NCBI RefSeq assembly: GCF_030272615.1
Contig: NC_081412.1
Coordinates: 98,953,796 to 99,017,795 of the forward strand
DNA from: Cryptomeria japonica
Lineage: Eukaryota > Streptophyta > Pinopsida > Cupressales > Cupressaceae
Reading direction: 5' to 3'
Length of the DNA stretch: 64,000 bases
Part shown: in pieces, positions 8,720-18,599 of the stretch
Position numbering within the stretch: position 1 is the stretch's first letter
How the letters are laid out: every line of letters starts with the position of its first letter
Notes under the pieces: generated by a model
What the model saw: only the letters and a program-made list of their open reading frames with translations
Told to the model about the DNA's origin: nothing
Databases searched by the model: none
Program-made: the position numbers and the translations under genes

Positions 8720-11700
8720 ATGAGTTTTACAACAATAAGCCCTACTTACACTATTCCCGTTAGACGAAGCCTTAGAATTAAGTCTTTCCAAGGTGTAATT
8801 ACCGAGGAGATGGAACCTAATTTGAATGGCCTTTTTAACGAGGACATGGGTAATTCCTCTAATCCTCTTAACGATGAAGAAGCTCTCCATGAGGTTTCTG
8901 AAGAACAACTTTCGAAATTGGATAACCAATTTGACGATTTTCGACAATGGATGTCTCAAGAATACTCTGATAGTCAAGCTCTTTCATTAATTGAGGGTCT
9001 AAAACGTATGGTTCAAAGTGATAAGAATGGAATTGATATTTTGCGTGGTATTGCACACATTATGGATTCGAATGTGATGCCTATGAAGAGTTGTGCCGAA
9101 ACTTTGGGTTATACACAACCTCCTACTCAAGTTAATCATTCTATTCCTTTGACAACTCCTATTGCTAGTATACCTACTTTTACATAAAACATAATGACTA
9201 CTTCAACACAAGACATTCCTCCTATGATCACTAGTCATGGGGGAATCCCTCTTCTTCAATCAACCCTCTTCCTTCATTCAATCCAACTTCTTCATTCATT
9301 CCTTCAATGAGTGTTCCTATTATATCACCACAAATGAACATGACGCAAGGGGGCAATTCGTTTAATCATTCCATTCCTCCTTGTAGTGTTCCTCCTTTCC
9401 AATCATCTCCTATGACTAACTATCATAGTGTCCCACCACCTTACTCTCTACCTTCTTTCAATAACATAACACCTCCATCACAATCTAACACATCTAATAT
9501 GAACTCTTCGACTGAAGCAACCATTAACAATCTTGCACAAACTGTCTCTTCTTTACAACAACAAATTGCTTCTATGAATCAATCTAAGTTTAGTGTGCCC
9601 ACATTTGATGTTGCGAGCCCACTTTCTCTTGACATTGTTCGAGCTACTCCCCCTAAACATGTTGAAATTCTGCATTTGGAGCTTTATAATGGTAAGGGTG
9701 ATCCTCTAACACATGTTAAGACCTTTCAAACAATATGTACCGATTTTGCTTATGACCAAAGGTTGCTTGCAAAACTGTTTACTAGAACATTAAGAGATAA
9801 AGCCCTACAATGGTATTGCTCGTTGCCTTCTTATTCTATTACTTCTTTTGAACAACTTGCAAATGCTTTCATTCAACAATTTCAAAACAATATAAGTCCT
9901 AAAGTTACTTTGATTGATTTAATGCATTGTAAACAAGGTGTTAAAGAAAAAGTGACTGATTTCATTGGTAGATATAAGCATTTGTATGCTCAAATTTCCT
10001 TTCCAGTACCTAACAATGATATTCAAAGAATCTTTATTTCTAATTTACAAAAAGATATTAGAGAAAAACTCCTGTTTTCTGAGTTTACTTCTTTCCAACA
10101 ATTGTGCGCAACTCTTCACAATTATCAACTGACTGTGAGTCAAATGGAACAAGCAAATCCTATGGCTCCGAGTGATAAGGGTGATAGTAGTCAACAACCA
10201 TTTGGGAAGTTTAAACCGAACAGAGAGTCCATTAAATTCAATGAAAACATCATCAATAACAATGTAAATGCAGCATCAGGTGTGCCTCCTATTTCTAAGT
10301 TTTTCAAGAAAGAAAGAAAGTTTACTCCTTTGAATGAATCATTGCATAGTATTATGATTAAGTTATTGGAACAAAATGTGCTTACTCTTCCTCCTATAAG
10401 GCAAATAGATCCTGCAAAGATTAATTCACCCTATTTTGATAACAAATCTTTTTGTCAATTTCATCGTCAACCTGGGCATGATACTGAAAAATGTTTTGCT
10501 TTAAAGGGTAAAATTCAAGATTTGATTGATAATAATACTATCTCTGTTTCTGGTGTGAATGATAAAGGCAACACATATGTAGCTCCTCCTAACCAAAATC
10601 TTCAGATTTTTACTGATCCATTGCCTTCTCATACCTCTAATGCGATTGATACTACTGATTCCTCTGTCTCACCTGATGATCTTGTGTCTATGACTCCTAA
10701 TGTGATTAACTTTGTGGAGCAGCAGAAAATCCCTAAAGAACCTTCCATCACATTTGATTCCAGTGAAACTATCAGGGCACCTGATGGTCCTTTATATATA
10801 GTTGCAAAAGTCAAGAATACACCTTGCCGTGGAGTGCTTATTGATCCTTCTTGTATGGTTAATGTCATTACTGAAGAATTTCTTTTTACTTTGCAATTGA
10901 ATCAAGTGATCTATGACGAAACAAATGTGGTTATGAAACTATTTGATGCATTTTCTTCTCCTGCAATTGGTTCTATTACATTACCTATTGAGGTCCATAA
11001 CAAATCCCTTGATGTGGACTTTGCTATTATTCCATCATCCGAACAATTTCATGTGAAGCTAGGCTATCCTTGGCTATCTTCCATGAAAGCTATTGCTTCT
11101 CCTATTCACAAGTGCTTGAAATTTCCCCATAATGGTGAAGTTGTTACTGTCAATCATAGTCTCTTTAAACCAGCTGAAAGAACTTCTAGTGTTCCTATTG
11201 ATTATTTTTGGCCTAAACAATTCCAATCTCTTCCTCCGCGAAGTGATCATCTTTTCAAATCTTATCAAAAGTGGAAAAAAGATATGATCCTATCTCTAAG
11301 TGAACCTAGAACACCCAAACTTGATATTCCTATCATTCTTGAGAAGGAAGTTCTTCCTTTGAAAGATAAAACCAATGTCTTTCCTCAAGAAGATTCCCAA
11401 CCCATCCCTATGGATGTAACTATGCCTATGTCTAATAAACTTTCTAAAGGTAGACCTATACCTCCTCGTCATGATGGGCTTGGTCTCCTTCCTAAACCAA
11501 ATATTCCTCCCTTATATGGAGTAGTTCCTCCTACTTCCTCTTATGGAGAGAAGAGACCTTCCTCTTCTCCTATTATTCAACCTAAGAGACCACAACCTAA
11601 ACACCCAAGTGATAAGGATGAGAACATTCCTCCTCCTCAATCTTCGCAACTTCCTACTAAGACTAGACGAAATCGTTCTGCACGTGAACGCCGATGAAAG

Positions 11701-12162
11701 CGTCGTCTTAGAGCTCAGGCAGCTACTTCTCAAATTTTGCAATCCCCAAAAACACCTTCAGCTAGTATTATTCCATTTTCTCCTCAGCCGACGATTGAGC
11801 CGAAATCTCCTAAACATAAGATGCATGATGGTCTTGATCCTGTGCGAGTTAAAGATCCTATTTTTATAAATCTTGATGATGATATAGATGAAAATGTTAT
11901 TCATGATGAAAATGTTACTCCTGTTCATTCTGATAGTGAATATGAATATGTTGATGTTGATAACAATTTATCTAACGAATTTTCTAAAGCACTTATCCTA
12001 GCTCCTAGACAAGAACACCATGGATTGGGATATGAACATAGCCCTTGTTTGGATCTTGTGATAGCTCCATCTGCTATGTTGGATGTTCCTCCTCTAGCGT
12101 GTTTCCTACCTTCCCGAAATATTGATCAGCAAGATCGGGGGGTAGATGACGTGCTAGACTAG
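8720..12162 (+). pseudogene. Gag-protease polyprotein of element A, lightly broken
   Basis: ATG at 8720 opens a frame matched in element C. Breaks: TAA at 9185 (TCA in C), a frameshift near 9240, and TGA at 11695 (CGA in the tandem copy). Beyond these the frame runs to TAG at 12160, about 1140 codons. Order: Arg-rich N-terminus (VRRSLRIK), a Ser/Pro/Asn-rich linker, a retrotransposon Gag core (ELYNGKGDPLTHVKTF to about 10150), a zinc-knuckle-like CQFHRQPGHDTEKC near 10451, a retropepsin-like domain (10780-11160) with IDPSCMVNVITEE and a later LGYPWL, and a ~300-aa Pro-rich, basic (RSARERR) then acidic tail. It would form particles and perhaps process Gag. There is no RT. The D-P-S-C motif lacks the glycine expected after the catalytic Asp, so protease activity is doubtful. 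Confidence 0.85.
10780..11160 (+). other. retropepsin-like domain with D-P-S-C motif
   Basis: Within the Gag-protease frame, GPLYIVAKVKNTPCRGVLID-PSC-MVNVITEEF matches the start of plant gypsy proteases, normally ID(G/S/T)G(A/S)..N. The Asp codon is 10843-10845; Pro, Ser and Cys follow. LGYPWL at about 11060 fits the hydrophobic-Gly closing motif. The same D-P-S-C is encoded on the minus strand at 30238 and 37157. Confidence 0.65.
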
Positions 12163-13582
12163 TTCATTAGCATAGCAGACTCTCTCCTCCTCTCTTTTGT
12201 TACTTCTTCTATGTGTTATTCTCATTCTTCTATTTGTTGTCCTTAGTGTTGTCTACTTGAGGACGATGCAAAGCATTGAGATCTCTTTTGGTCCTTAACA
12301 AATCTCTTGATGTGAACTTTGCTATTATTCCTTCATCCGAACAATTTCGTGTGAAGCTTGGCTATCCTTGGCTATCTTCCATGAAGTCTATTGCTTCTCC
12401 TATTCATAAGTGTTTGAAATTTCCCCATAATGGTGAAGTTGTTACTGTCAATCATAGTCTGTTTAAACCAGCTGAAAGAACTTCTAGCGTTCATATTGAT
12501 TACTTTTGGCCTAAACAATTCCAATCTCTTCCTCCGCGAAGTGATCATGTTTTCAAATCTTATCAAAAGTGGAAAAAAGATATGATCCTGTCTCTAAGTG
12601 AACCTAGAACACCTAAACTTGATATTCCTATCATTCTTGAGAAGGAAGTTCTTCCTTTGAAAGATAAAACTAATGTCTTTCCTCAAGAAGATTCCCAACC
12701 CGTCCCTATGGATGTGACTATGTCTATGCCTAATAAACTTCCTAAGAGTAGACCTATACCTCCTCGTCATGATGGACTTGGTCTCCTTCCTAAACCAAAA
12801 ATTCCTCCTTTATATGGAGCAGTTCCTCCTCCTTCCTTTTATAGAGAGAAGAGACCTTCCTCTTCTCCTATTATCCAGCCTAAGAGACCTCAACCTAAAC
12901 ACCCAAGTGATAAGGATGAGAACATCCCTCCTCCTCAATCTTCTCAACTTCCTACTAAGAATAGACAAAATCGTTCTGCACGTGAACGCCGACGAAAGCG
13001 TCATCTTAGGGCTCAAGCAGCTGCTTCTCAAACTTTGCAATCTCCAAAAACGCCTTCAACAAGCATTATTCCATTTTCTCCTCAGCCGAAAATTGAGCCT
13101 AAATCTCCTAAACATAAGATGCATGATGGTTTTGATCCTATGTGAGTTAAAGATCCTATTTTTATAAATCTTGATGATGATATAGATGAAAATGTTATTC
13201 ATGATGCAAATGTTACTCTTGTTCATTCTGATAGTGAATATGAACTTGTTGATATTGATAACCATTTATCTAATGAATTTTCTAAAGCACTTATCCTAGC
13301 TCCTAGACAAGAACACTGCGGCTTGGGATATGAACATAGCCCTTGTTTGGATCTTGTGATAGCTCCATCTGCTGTGTTGGATGTTCTTCCTCTAGCATGT
13401 TCCCTGCCTTCCCGAAACATTGATCAGCAAGATCGGGGGGTAGATGACGTGTTAGACTAGTTACATTAGCATAGCAGATTCTCTCCTCCTCTCTTGTGTT
13501 ACTTCTTCTATATGTTATTCTCATTCTTCTATTTGTTGTCCTTAGTGTTGTCTACTTGAGGACGATGCAAAGCATTGAGATC
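10992..13582 (+). repeat. 1.3-kb direct tandem duplication inside element A
   Basis: 10992-12290 is repeated at 12291-13582 with an offset of 1298-1299 bases and about 5% divergence. The segment covers the end of the protease-like domain, the whole tail and the start of the 3' untranslated region. The join falls in a shared GGTC. The copy at 1-885, which lacks the duplication, has the ancestral ctcttttggtctctatcatg there. Confidence 0.85.
12297..13460 (+). pseudogene. duplicated Gag-protease C-terminal region
   Basis: This is the second copy of the tail frame, without the Gag core. It keeps CGA where copy 1 has TGA (RERRRKRHLRAQ is uninterrupted), but has its own TGA at 13143 where copy 1 encodes Arg (VRVKD). 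It ends at the same place as copy 1 (RGVDDVLD then TAG). It has no start of its own and is a duplication product. Confidence 0.75.
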
Positions 13583-14190
13583 TCTCGATCTCTCTCATGT
13601 TGACTCAAAAGACACATGTGTTCCCTTCTTCTAGGTGACCTTCCTTGATTGGGGAATGAAGAACAATTATGCATACATACATATGATATACATGAATTAT
13701 CATACAGCATACTGACCCTGAGGAAAGCGAAGTCACCTCGTGCTTTGTGTTTTGTGTCTATTATCCTTGGGTTTATCTCACACTTGGGGGCTAAATCCTT
13801 GTGATAACATGCTCCTTTCCATTCTCATTCTTATATGTATCACTACCTTAAAGCAATCACCCCCGGTGAGGCGTGTGCGATCGCTTTAACATAGGGGGGC
13901 ATACATCCCGTCCATATCTTTTCAAGATACTTGCAAATGATTTCCTGACAAATTTAGCTTTGCCTTGAAAATTTTTGATATCTTTTTTGCATGACTCATA
14001 GTGAGGGAACCTTACTACTGACAGTCATGGTTCTCCCTCGTGATCTTCCCTTTTACTTTGTCAATCGAAGTCGTAAGATCCTTAGTCCATTGGGGGCTTG
14101 GTATATCTTGCCTTCTTGACGTGGTGAAAGTCTTTCAATGTTGTTTCCTTGTACTTTACCAGAAGTATGAGCGTACGCTTATACTCCCAC
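13583..14190 (+). other. 3' untranslated region of element A
   Basis: No coding frame. The first ~300 bases match the minus strand of 1-300, so this is normal family 1 sequence. The remainder leads to the polypurine tract. Confidence 0.7.
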
Positions 14191-14206
14191 TAAAGTGGGG
14201 GCTAAA
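14191..14206 (+). other. polypurine tract of element A
   Basis: taaagtgggggctaaa lies directly before the TG of the 3' LTR, the expected position of the plus-strand primer. Confidence 0.75.
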
Positions 14207-15388
14207 TGTAGCGTCCTAAAATTGCGACACTTGCAATTTCGACTGCATTTGGGTCTTCACGATGGCGATGCAACACGGAACCTAAATGGAGACCTCGAAA
14301 CTTGTTCATGACATCAAAAACTGCATTTTTCAGCACCTTGGCCTGATCCTCCTTGCACCCCGCTGTCCCTGGAGGTGGGACCATGGCGCCCAGCACCCTG
14401 GTCCCTGGCCCTATTTTGGGCCCGGTCTCTTATGGGGCTTGGGGTCTTTAAGTTTGCAAATTGGAAAATAATCTTCCTAGGTCGGCCTAAGGTCGGGAAA
14501 ATCAGTCTATCAGCCCTAACTGACAAGTATATAAACTACATTTCCTCTCCCATTTTGGTAGATGGAAAAAAGGTGGAAACGATATTCAAGCATTCAAGCA
14601 TTCAAGCATTCCTTCAAGCAATTGAGCATTCTAAGTCTCCATTCAAGGCTAAGTGTTGCATTCAAGACAAGGATTCAACCATTGAAGAGGAGATCACTTA
14701 CAACACATTACATACTACATACATTACACCTTCACATGTAAGAATACAAACATTCTTACAACAAGGTATCAGTACTTGTTTACATTACAAACATTTACAT
14801 TTACAGCATTCTCATTTCTTGGTTAATTCCAAAACTGGGGTTTGACCTAAAGGCAAACCCCTCATCCCTAACCCCCCAATCATCCTCTCTTTTCTATGTG
14901 TAGGTTGCAAGTACGCGGCTGTAATTGAAGATCTGGAATCCTTGTGCAGAGATGAACAGATCCCCCTTCGTTTCACGGATTTTTTGGAGGACCGTGTGCA
15001 CGCCGGGCGCCATCGTCCTGTCAACTTTCCCTCAAATTTGCAGAACAGCACCGTCTTGACATTTTACTGCTAATTCCAGGTCCGCAGCTTCATATCATAT
15101 CCCTATCTCTGTTTATAAGTGAATATTTCCCACTTTACATGCATTCCTAGTTCAATCTTTCTATCTACATATTTCTTTACAAAAGAGGGTATCCTTGATA
15201 TCTTAACCCTTGAAACTCATTTAGAATCCAATCTTGCATCGCATGGGATTGGATCTTGTGGGTTTCAACCCCTCTTTTGAATGTAAAGTCTCTCCTAAGT
15301 GAAAACCATCAACCCTAGTGACTCTCCCTTCTCTCTCCTTGGAGTTGGGGAGGGGAGAACGACTAGGGTTCGATTTTTCCACTTTACA
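14207..15388 (+). repeat. 3' LTR of element A, complete (1182 bp)
   Basis: It starts TGTAGCGTCC and ends TTTACA, giving TG...CA ends. It contains TATATAAA at 14528 and the hairpin motif at 14989-15018. The 5' word TGTAGCGTC is shared with the LTR of element C (minus strand, 46733). Confidence 0.9.
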
Positions 15389-16270
15389 AGAAGAAAACTA
15401 CATCGATGAATGATATCGATAAGGATATGAGTTTTGATGGGAGGACAAAAGAAGTCACTGAAGTCCAAAGTCTCTTCGACATGAAACCCAACGGACAACA
15501 AAAAGATTTCGATGAGAATATGAGTTTTGAGGAGACTAAAAGGCATGTCTTTGATACACATGGTTTCATTGATACAACTTTATTGGTGGAAGACGACAAA
15601 GAGAGGATAAAAGGGGCTTCGGTGAGACAACAAACCCATTCATCGAAGGAGCATAGTGATACCGATGGAAAAAGCATTTCGATGAAAAACTAAAGGAAGT
15701 CATCAAAGACAGTAACCCCATCGATAAAAGATATCGAGGAAAGTGGAGATGGTTCTCATTGACAAGAAAAGGTCTTCGAGGATATAACACTATCAGTGCA
15801 GAAAGACTCACCGAAAGAGATGGTCCCACAAACAAAAGGTATCGAAGAAAGCAGAGGTGGACCCCACCGATGAGAAAAGGCTTTCGAAGAAACAATATCA
15901 TCGATGCAATATAAAGAAGATTCACTGAAAGAAGCATTCTCATCGAAAAAGTGATATCGATAAAACAAAAGAAAACTACATCAACGAATGATATTGATAA
16001 GGATATGAGTTTCGATGGGAGGACAAAAGAAGTCACCGAAGTCCAAAGTCTCTTAGACATGAAACCCGACGGACAACAAAAAGATTTTGATGAGAATATG
16101 AGTTTTGAGGAGACTAAAAGGCATGTATCTGATACACATGGTTTCATTGATACAAATTTATTGGTGGAAGATGACAAAGAGAGGATAAAAGGGGCTTCAG
16201 TGAGACAACAAATCCATTCATCGAAGGAGCATAGTGATATCGATGGAAAAAGAATTTTGGTGGAAAACTA
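15389..16270 (+). repeat. 578-bp tandem repeat, right units, with open frames
   Basis: Two sub-blocks alternate: P (15389-15690 and 15968-16270) and Q (15691-15967, also 6265-6536). Frames at 15406-15693 and 15951-16271 encode near-identical acidic, hydrophilic peptides (DIDKDMSFDGRTKEV, DENMSFEETKRH, RQQ.HSSKEHSD). The repeat is translatable, but I find no start context or known domain. Since 16346-16440 resembles the end of the 1170 element, the array may have been a repetitive coding part of a related element. Confidence 0.6.
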
Positions 16271-16345
16271 AAGGAAGTCATCGGAGCCTAGGGTTTCTTC
16301 GACATAAAAAGGGATCGATGGATACCAGATAGGTATCGGTGAAGA

Positions 16346-16440
16346 GACAACAATACTCAATTTGTTTATCTTCCAGTTTGTTAAACAAAAAATGTTGGTT
16401 ACTGGTTATATACCGAAAAGCCACATCGCTTGGTAATAAT
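16346..16440 (+). mobile_element. fragment related to the 3' end of the 1170 element
   Basis: Words caatttgtttatcttccagtt and cgaaaagccaca, then cttggtaat, correspond to 4288-4316 and 4331-4359. The encoded LNLFIFQFV parallels LNLFISQFV at the end of the 1170 frame. Confidence 0.55.
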
Positions 16441-17500
16441 ATAACTAACAAACTCATCGAGAGGTGGTGGGTTTAAAAATTGTCTCATAAGTTTACACAA
16501 TAAGTCCTAGAGAAATATAAAAACTCTATAGCCCAAACATCGAAGAAAGGCACTGGTCATCTATAGAATACAATTCATCAGTTTACATTTCATTTTAAAG
16601 TAATAGGAGTAGCTGAGTAGGAAATATAGAGTAGACTATAAATAGTGTATATACATAAATTTCAAGCACAGAAATCAAATAATTTCTACAACAACAATCT
16701 TGAACTCATCTCCTATATCTCCATCCTGGCAATTTATGCCATTCTAAGATGCATTAGGTTAGTCTCAGTCACTAGAACACAATTTGTAACATGCATTAGG
16801 AGTTGTCCTCCTTACAAATAGTGCAACATTAAAAAGTTATTATCAAAGCTACAACCACAATTCAAAGAGGAAGCTTACAAAGATAGGACAAAGCTAGGTA
16901 CAATCATAAGTCAAGGCAAATTCATAGTTGAAACTCAGTCCAAAATAGTGAAGAAGTGCAACAAATGACATGAGAAGTCTAAAGAAGTATTATAGCAATC
17001 ATGAGTCAAGGATTAATGAAGAGATTTTTTGCATCCATGATACAATCCTTAAAAGCATCCATGATACAATCTCAAACACACTTTTTACTGTTCTCTTGGT
17101 AAAAAAAAAACTTACAAGGATGAGGCATATTCATTACTTACAAGTAATAAAAAAACTTACAAGGATGAGGCATATTCATTACTTACAAGTAATAAAAAAA
17201 CTTACAAGGATGAGGCATATTCATAACTTTTGCAGTCCTACCTTGGATATCAATACTAGAAGCAAGTCATATTGTTCGTGTACAGACAAGACAATATGGG
17301 AGTTCATTATACCCAACAACTTGTGGTGTTGTTGTTCGTGTTGGCTCTATTGGACCCTGCAATTAAGATTCAATATACATTATTCAATAAGATTAACTGT
17401 GAAACATAATGAAATATTGAAAAGTGTGTTACCTTGTTGAGCTTCGCTTGGTTTCGAGAATAGTTTAATATTCTCTACTTAATAGGGCCAACCACGTGAA
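16441..17500. other. AT-rich spacer, no gene seen
   Basis: Apart from the 45-bp tandem repeat (17102-17226), stops are frequent in all frames. The 156-codon frame at 16970 is carried by that repeat and is not called. Confidence 0.5.
17102..17226. repeat. 45-bp tandem repeat, about 2.7 copies
   Basis: cttacaaggatgaggcatat followed by tcattacttacaagtaataa and an adenine run repeats with a 45-base period. Being a multiple of three, it yields the repeated peptide MRHIHYLQVIKKLTR in one frame. Confidence 0.85.
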
Positions 17501-17529
17501 GGTGGAAGCTCATTTCCCCCCCCCCCCCT

Positions 17530-18590
17530 AACATCACTCTAAATTCCTCGTTAACATCTTATAACATTCATTCATTAATTCTTTCTACCATTAATAAAAT
17601 ATAGAATTCATTCATTAATATCACATAACATTCATTAACACATAACATTCATTAACATTAATTAACACGCAACATTCATCAATATTAATTAACACATATA
17701 ATCCATAACCATTAATTAGTACATAATTACATTCACTAACACATAAAAATCAGTCATTATCAAATAAGTTAGATTACAATCATTTCTTTCTTTGTTTTTT
17801 CTTTGAAGCTGAAAAGACTAAGTGGAACATCTGTTTCTTCATCATTTTTCCCCTTTGCAGATGTTCCTCCAACTGCTCATGATCTCAATGTATGCCTAGT
17901 CCTATACTAAGGACGAGGACACTCAAGCGAAGGGGGGTCCTCTGCAATAACAAAGAAATGGGTTAAATTCAAAAAAAATAAAATTATTGTTACAAGTATT
18001 TCATTAATTTAGCGAACATAATTGTTGTGCTCTTTACCTGATGGGGCCACATCATTTTGTGTAGCCTCAACCTCAACATGCTGAACACCCTCTAGATCTG
18101 TTGGAGTTGAAATACTAAAGGTTACATTAATGCTGAACACCAATTGCAATTATATTTGTTTAAAGCAATAATAGTGGTTCTCTTTACCTGAGTGTGGAAC
18201 ATCACGTTCTTGAGGTTGTGTACCCAGATCATGCTCCACTTGCTCACCACTGACTACATGCTCTAAAATATTAACAAAAAAGGTTACATTAATTAATACT
18301 CTAATTAAAAATTAAGATGTTTAATTGTATTAATAGCTAAATAAATAAATTTGAATAGCAAATGAATACCTCCACTATTGGGATGCACATCCAGACCTTC
18401 ATGTGCAGGTGGTGTTTCACAATTAGCAGGCTGCATTCCAATGACATGCACATTGTTATCATTGCTTGCTTATTTGAAAAATATATAGTCACTTTATGTT
18501 GGAACACAACATCAATTAGATTATTGGTAAAGTATTCAAATTGAAACAACTTCCATTTACCATATTTACCTGTGTGACAGATGCACTCGT
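17530..18590 (-). other. 3' region of the CACTA element, possible small exons
   Basis: AT-rich, with short repeats of ttcattaacacataaca at 17590-17740. Several minus-strand splice-donor words (CAGGTAAAG, seen as ctttacctg on the plus strand) at about 18035, 18185 and 18570 suggest that 3' exons of the companion gene pass through. Exon limits and product are not resolved. Confidence 0.35.
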
Positions 18591-18599
18591 ATGTTGTGT

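Larger units (their letters stand above)
6537..15388 (+). mobile_element. element A: gag-protease-only LTR retrotransposon, Trp-primed
   Basis: Order on the plus strand: truncated 5' LTR (6537-7533), primer binding site (7537-7554), leader (7555-8719), Gag-protease frame (8720-12162), tandem copy of its 3' third (12292-13582), 3' untranslated region, polypurine tract (14191-14206) and 3' LTR (14207-15388). No RT, RNase H or integrase frame fits in the 6.7-kb interior, so the element is non-autonomous and would need polymerase in trans. The two LTRs differ at roughly 27 sites over about 1 kb by eye. The first 185 bases of the 5' LTR and about a dozen host bases are deleted, so no target duplication can be read. 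Gag type (C-x2-H-x4-GH-x4-C knuckle) suggests the Ty3/gypsy side. Confidence 0.85.

Noticed and set aside
17733-17760. cactaacacataaaa as the left CACTA terminus
   Set aside because: No inverted counterpart (ttttatgtgttagtg) was found near 25300-25560.
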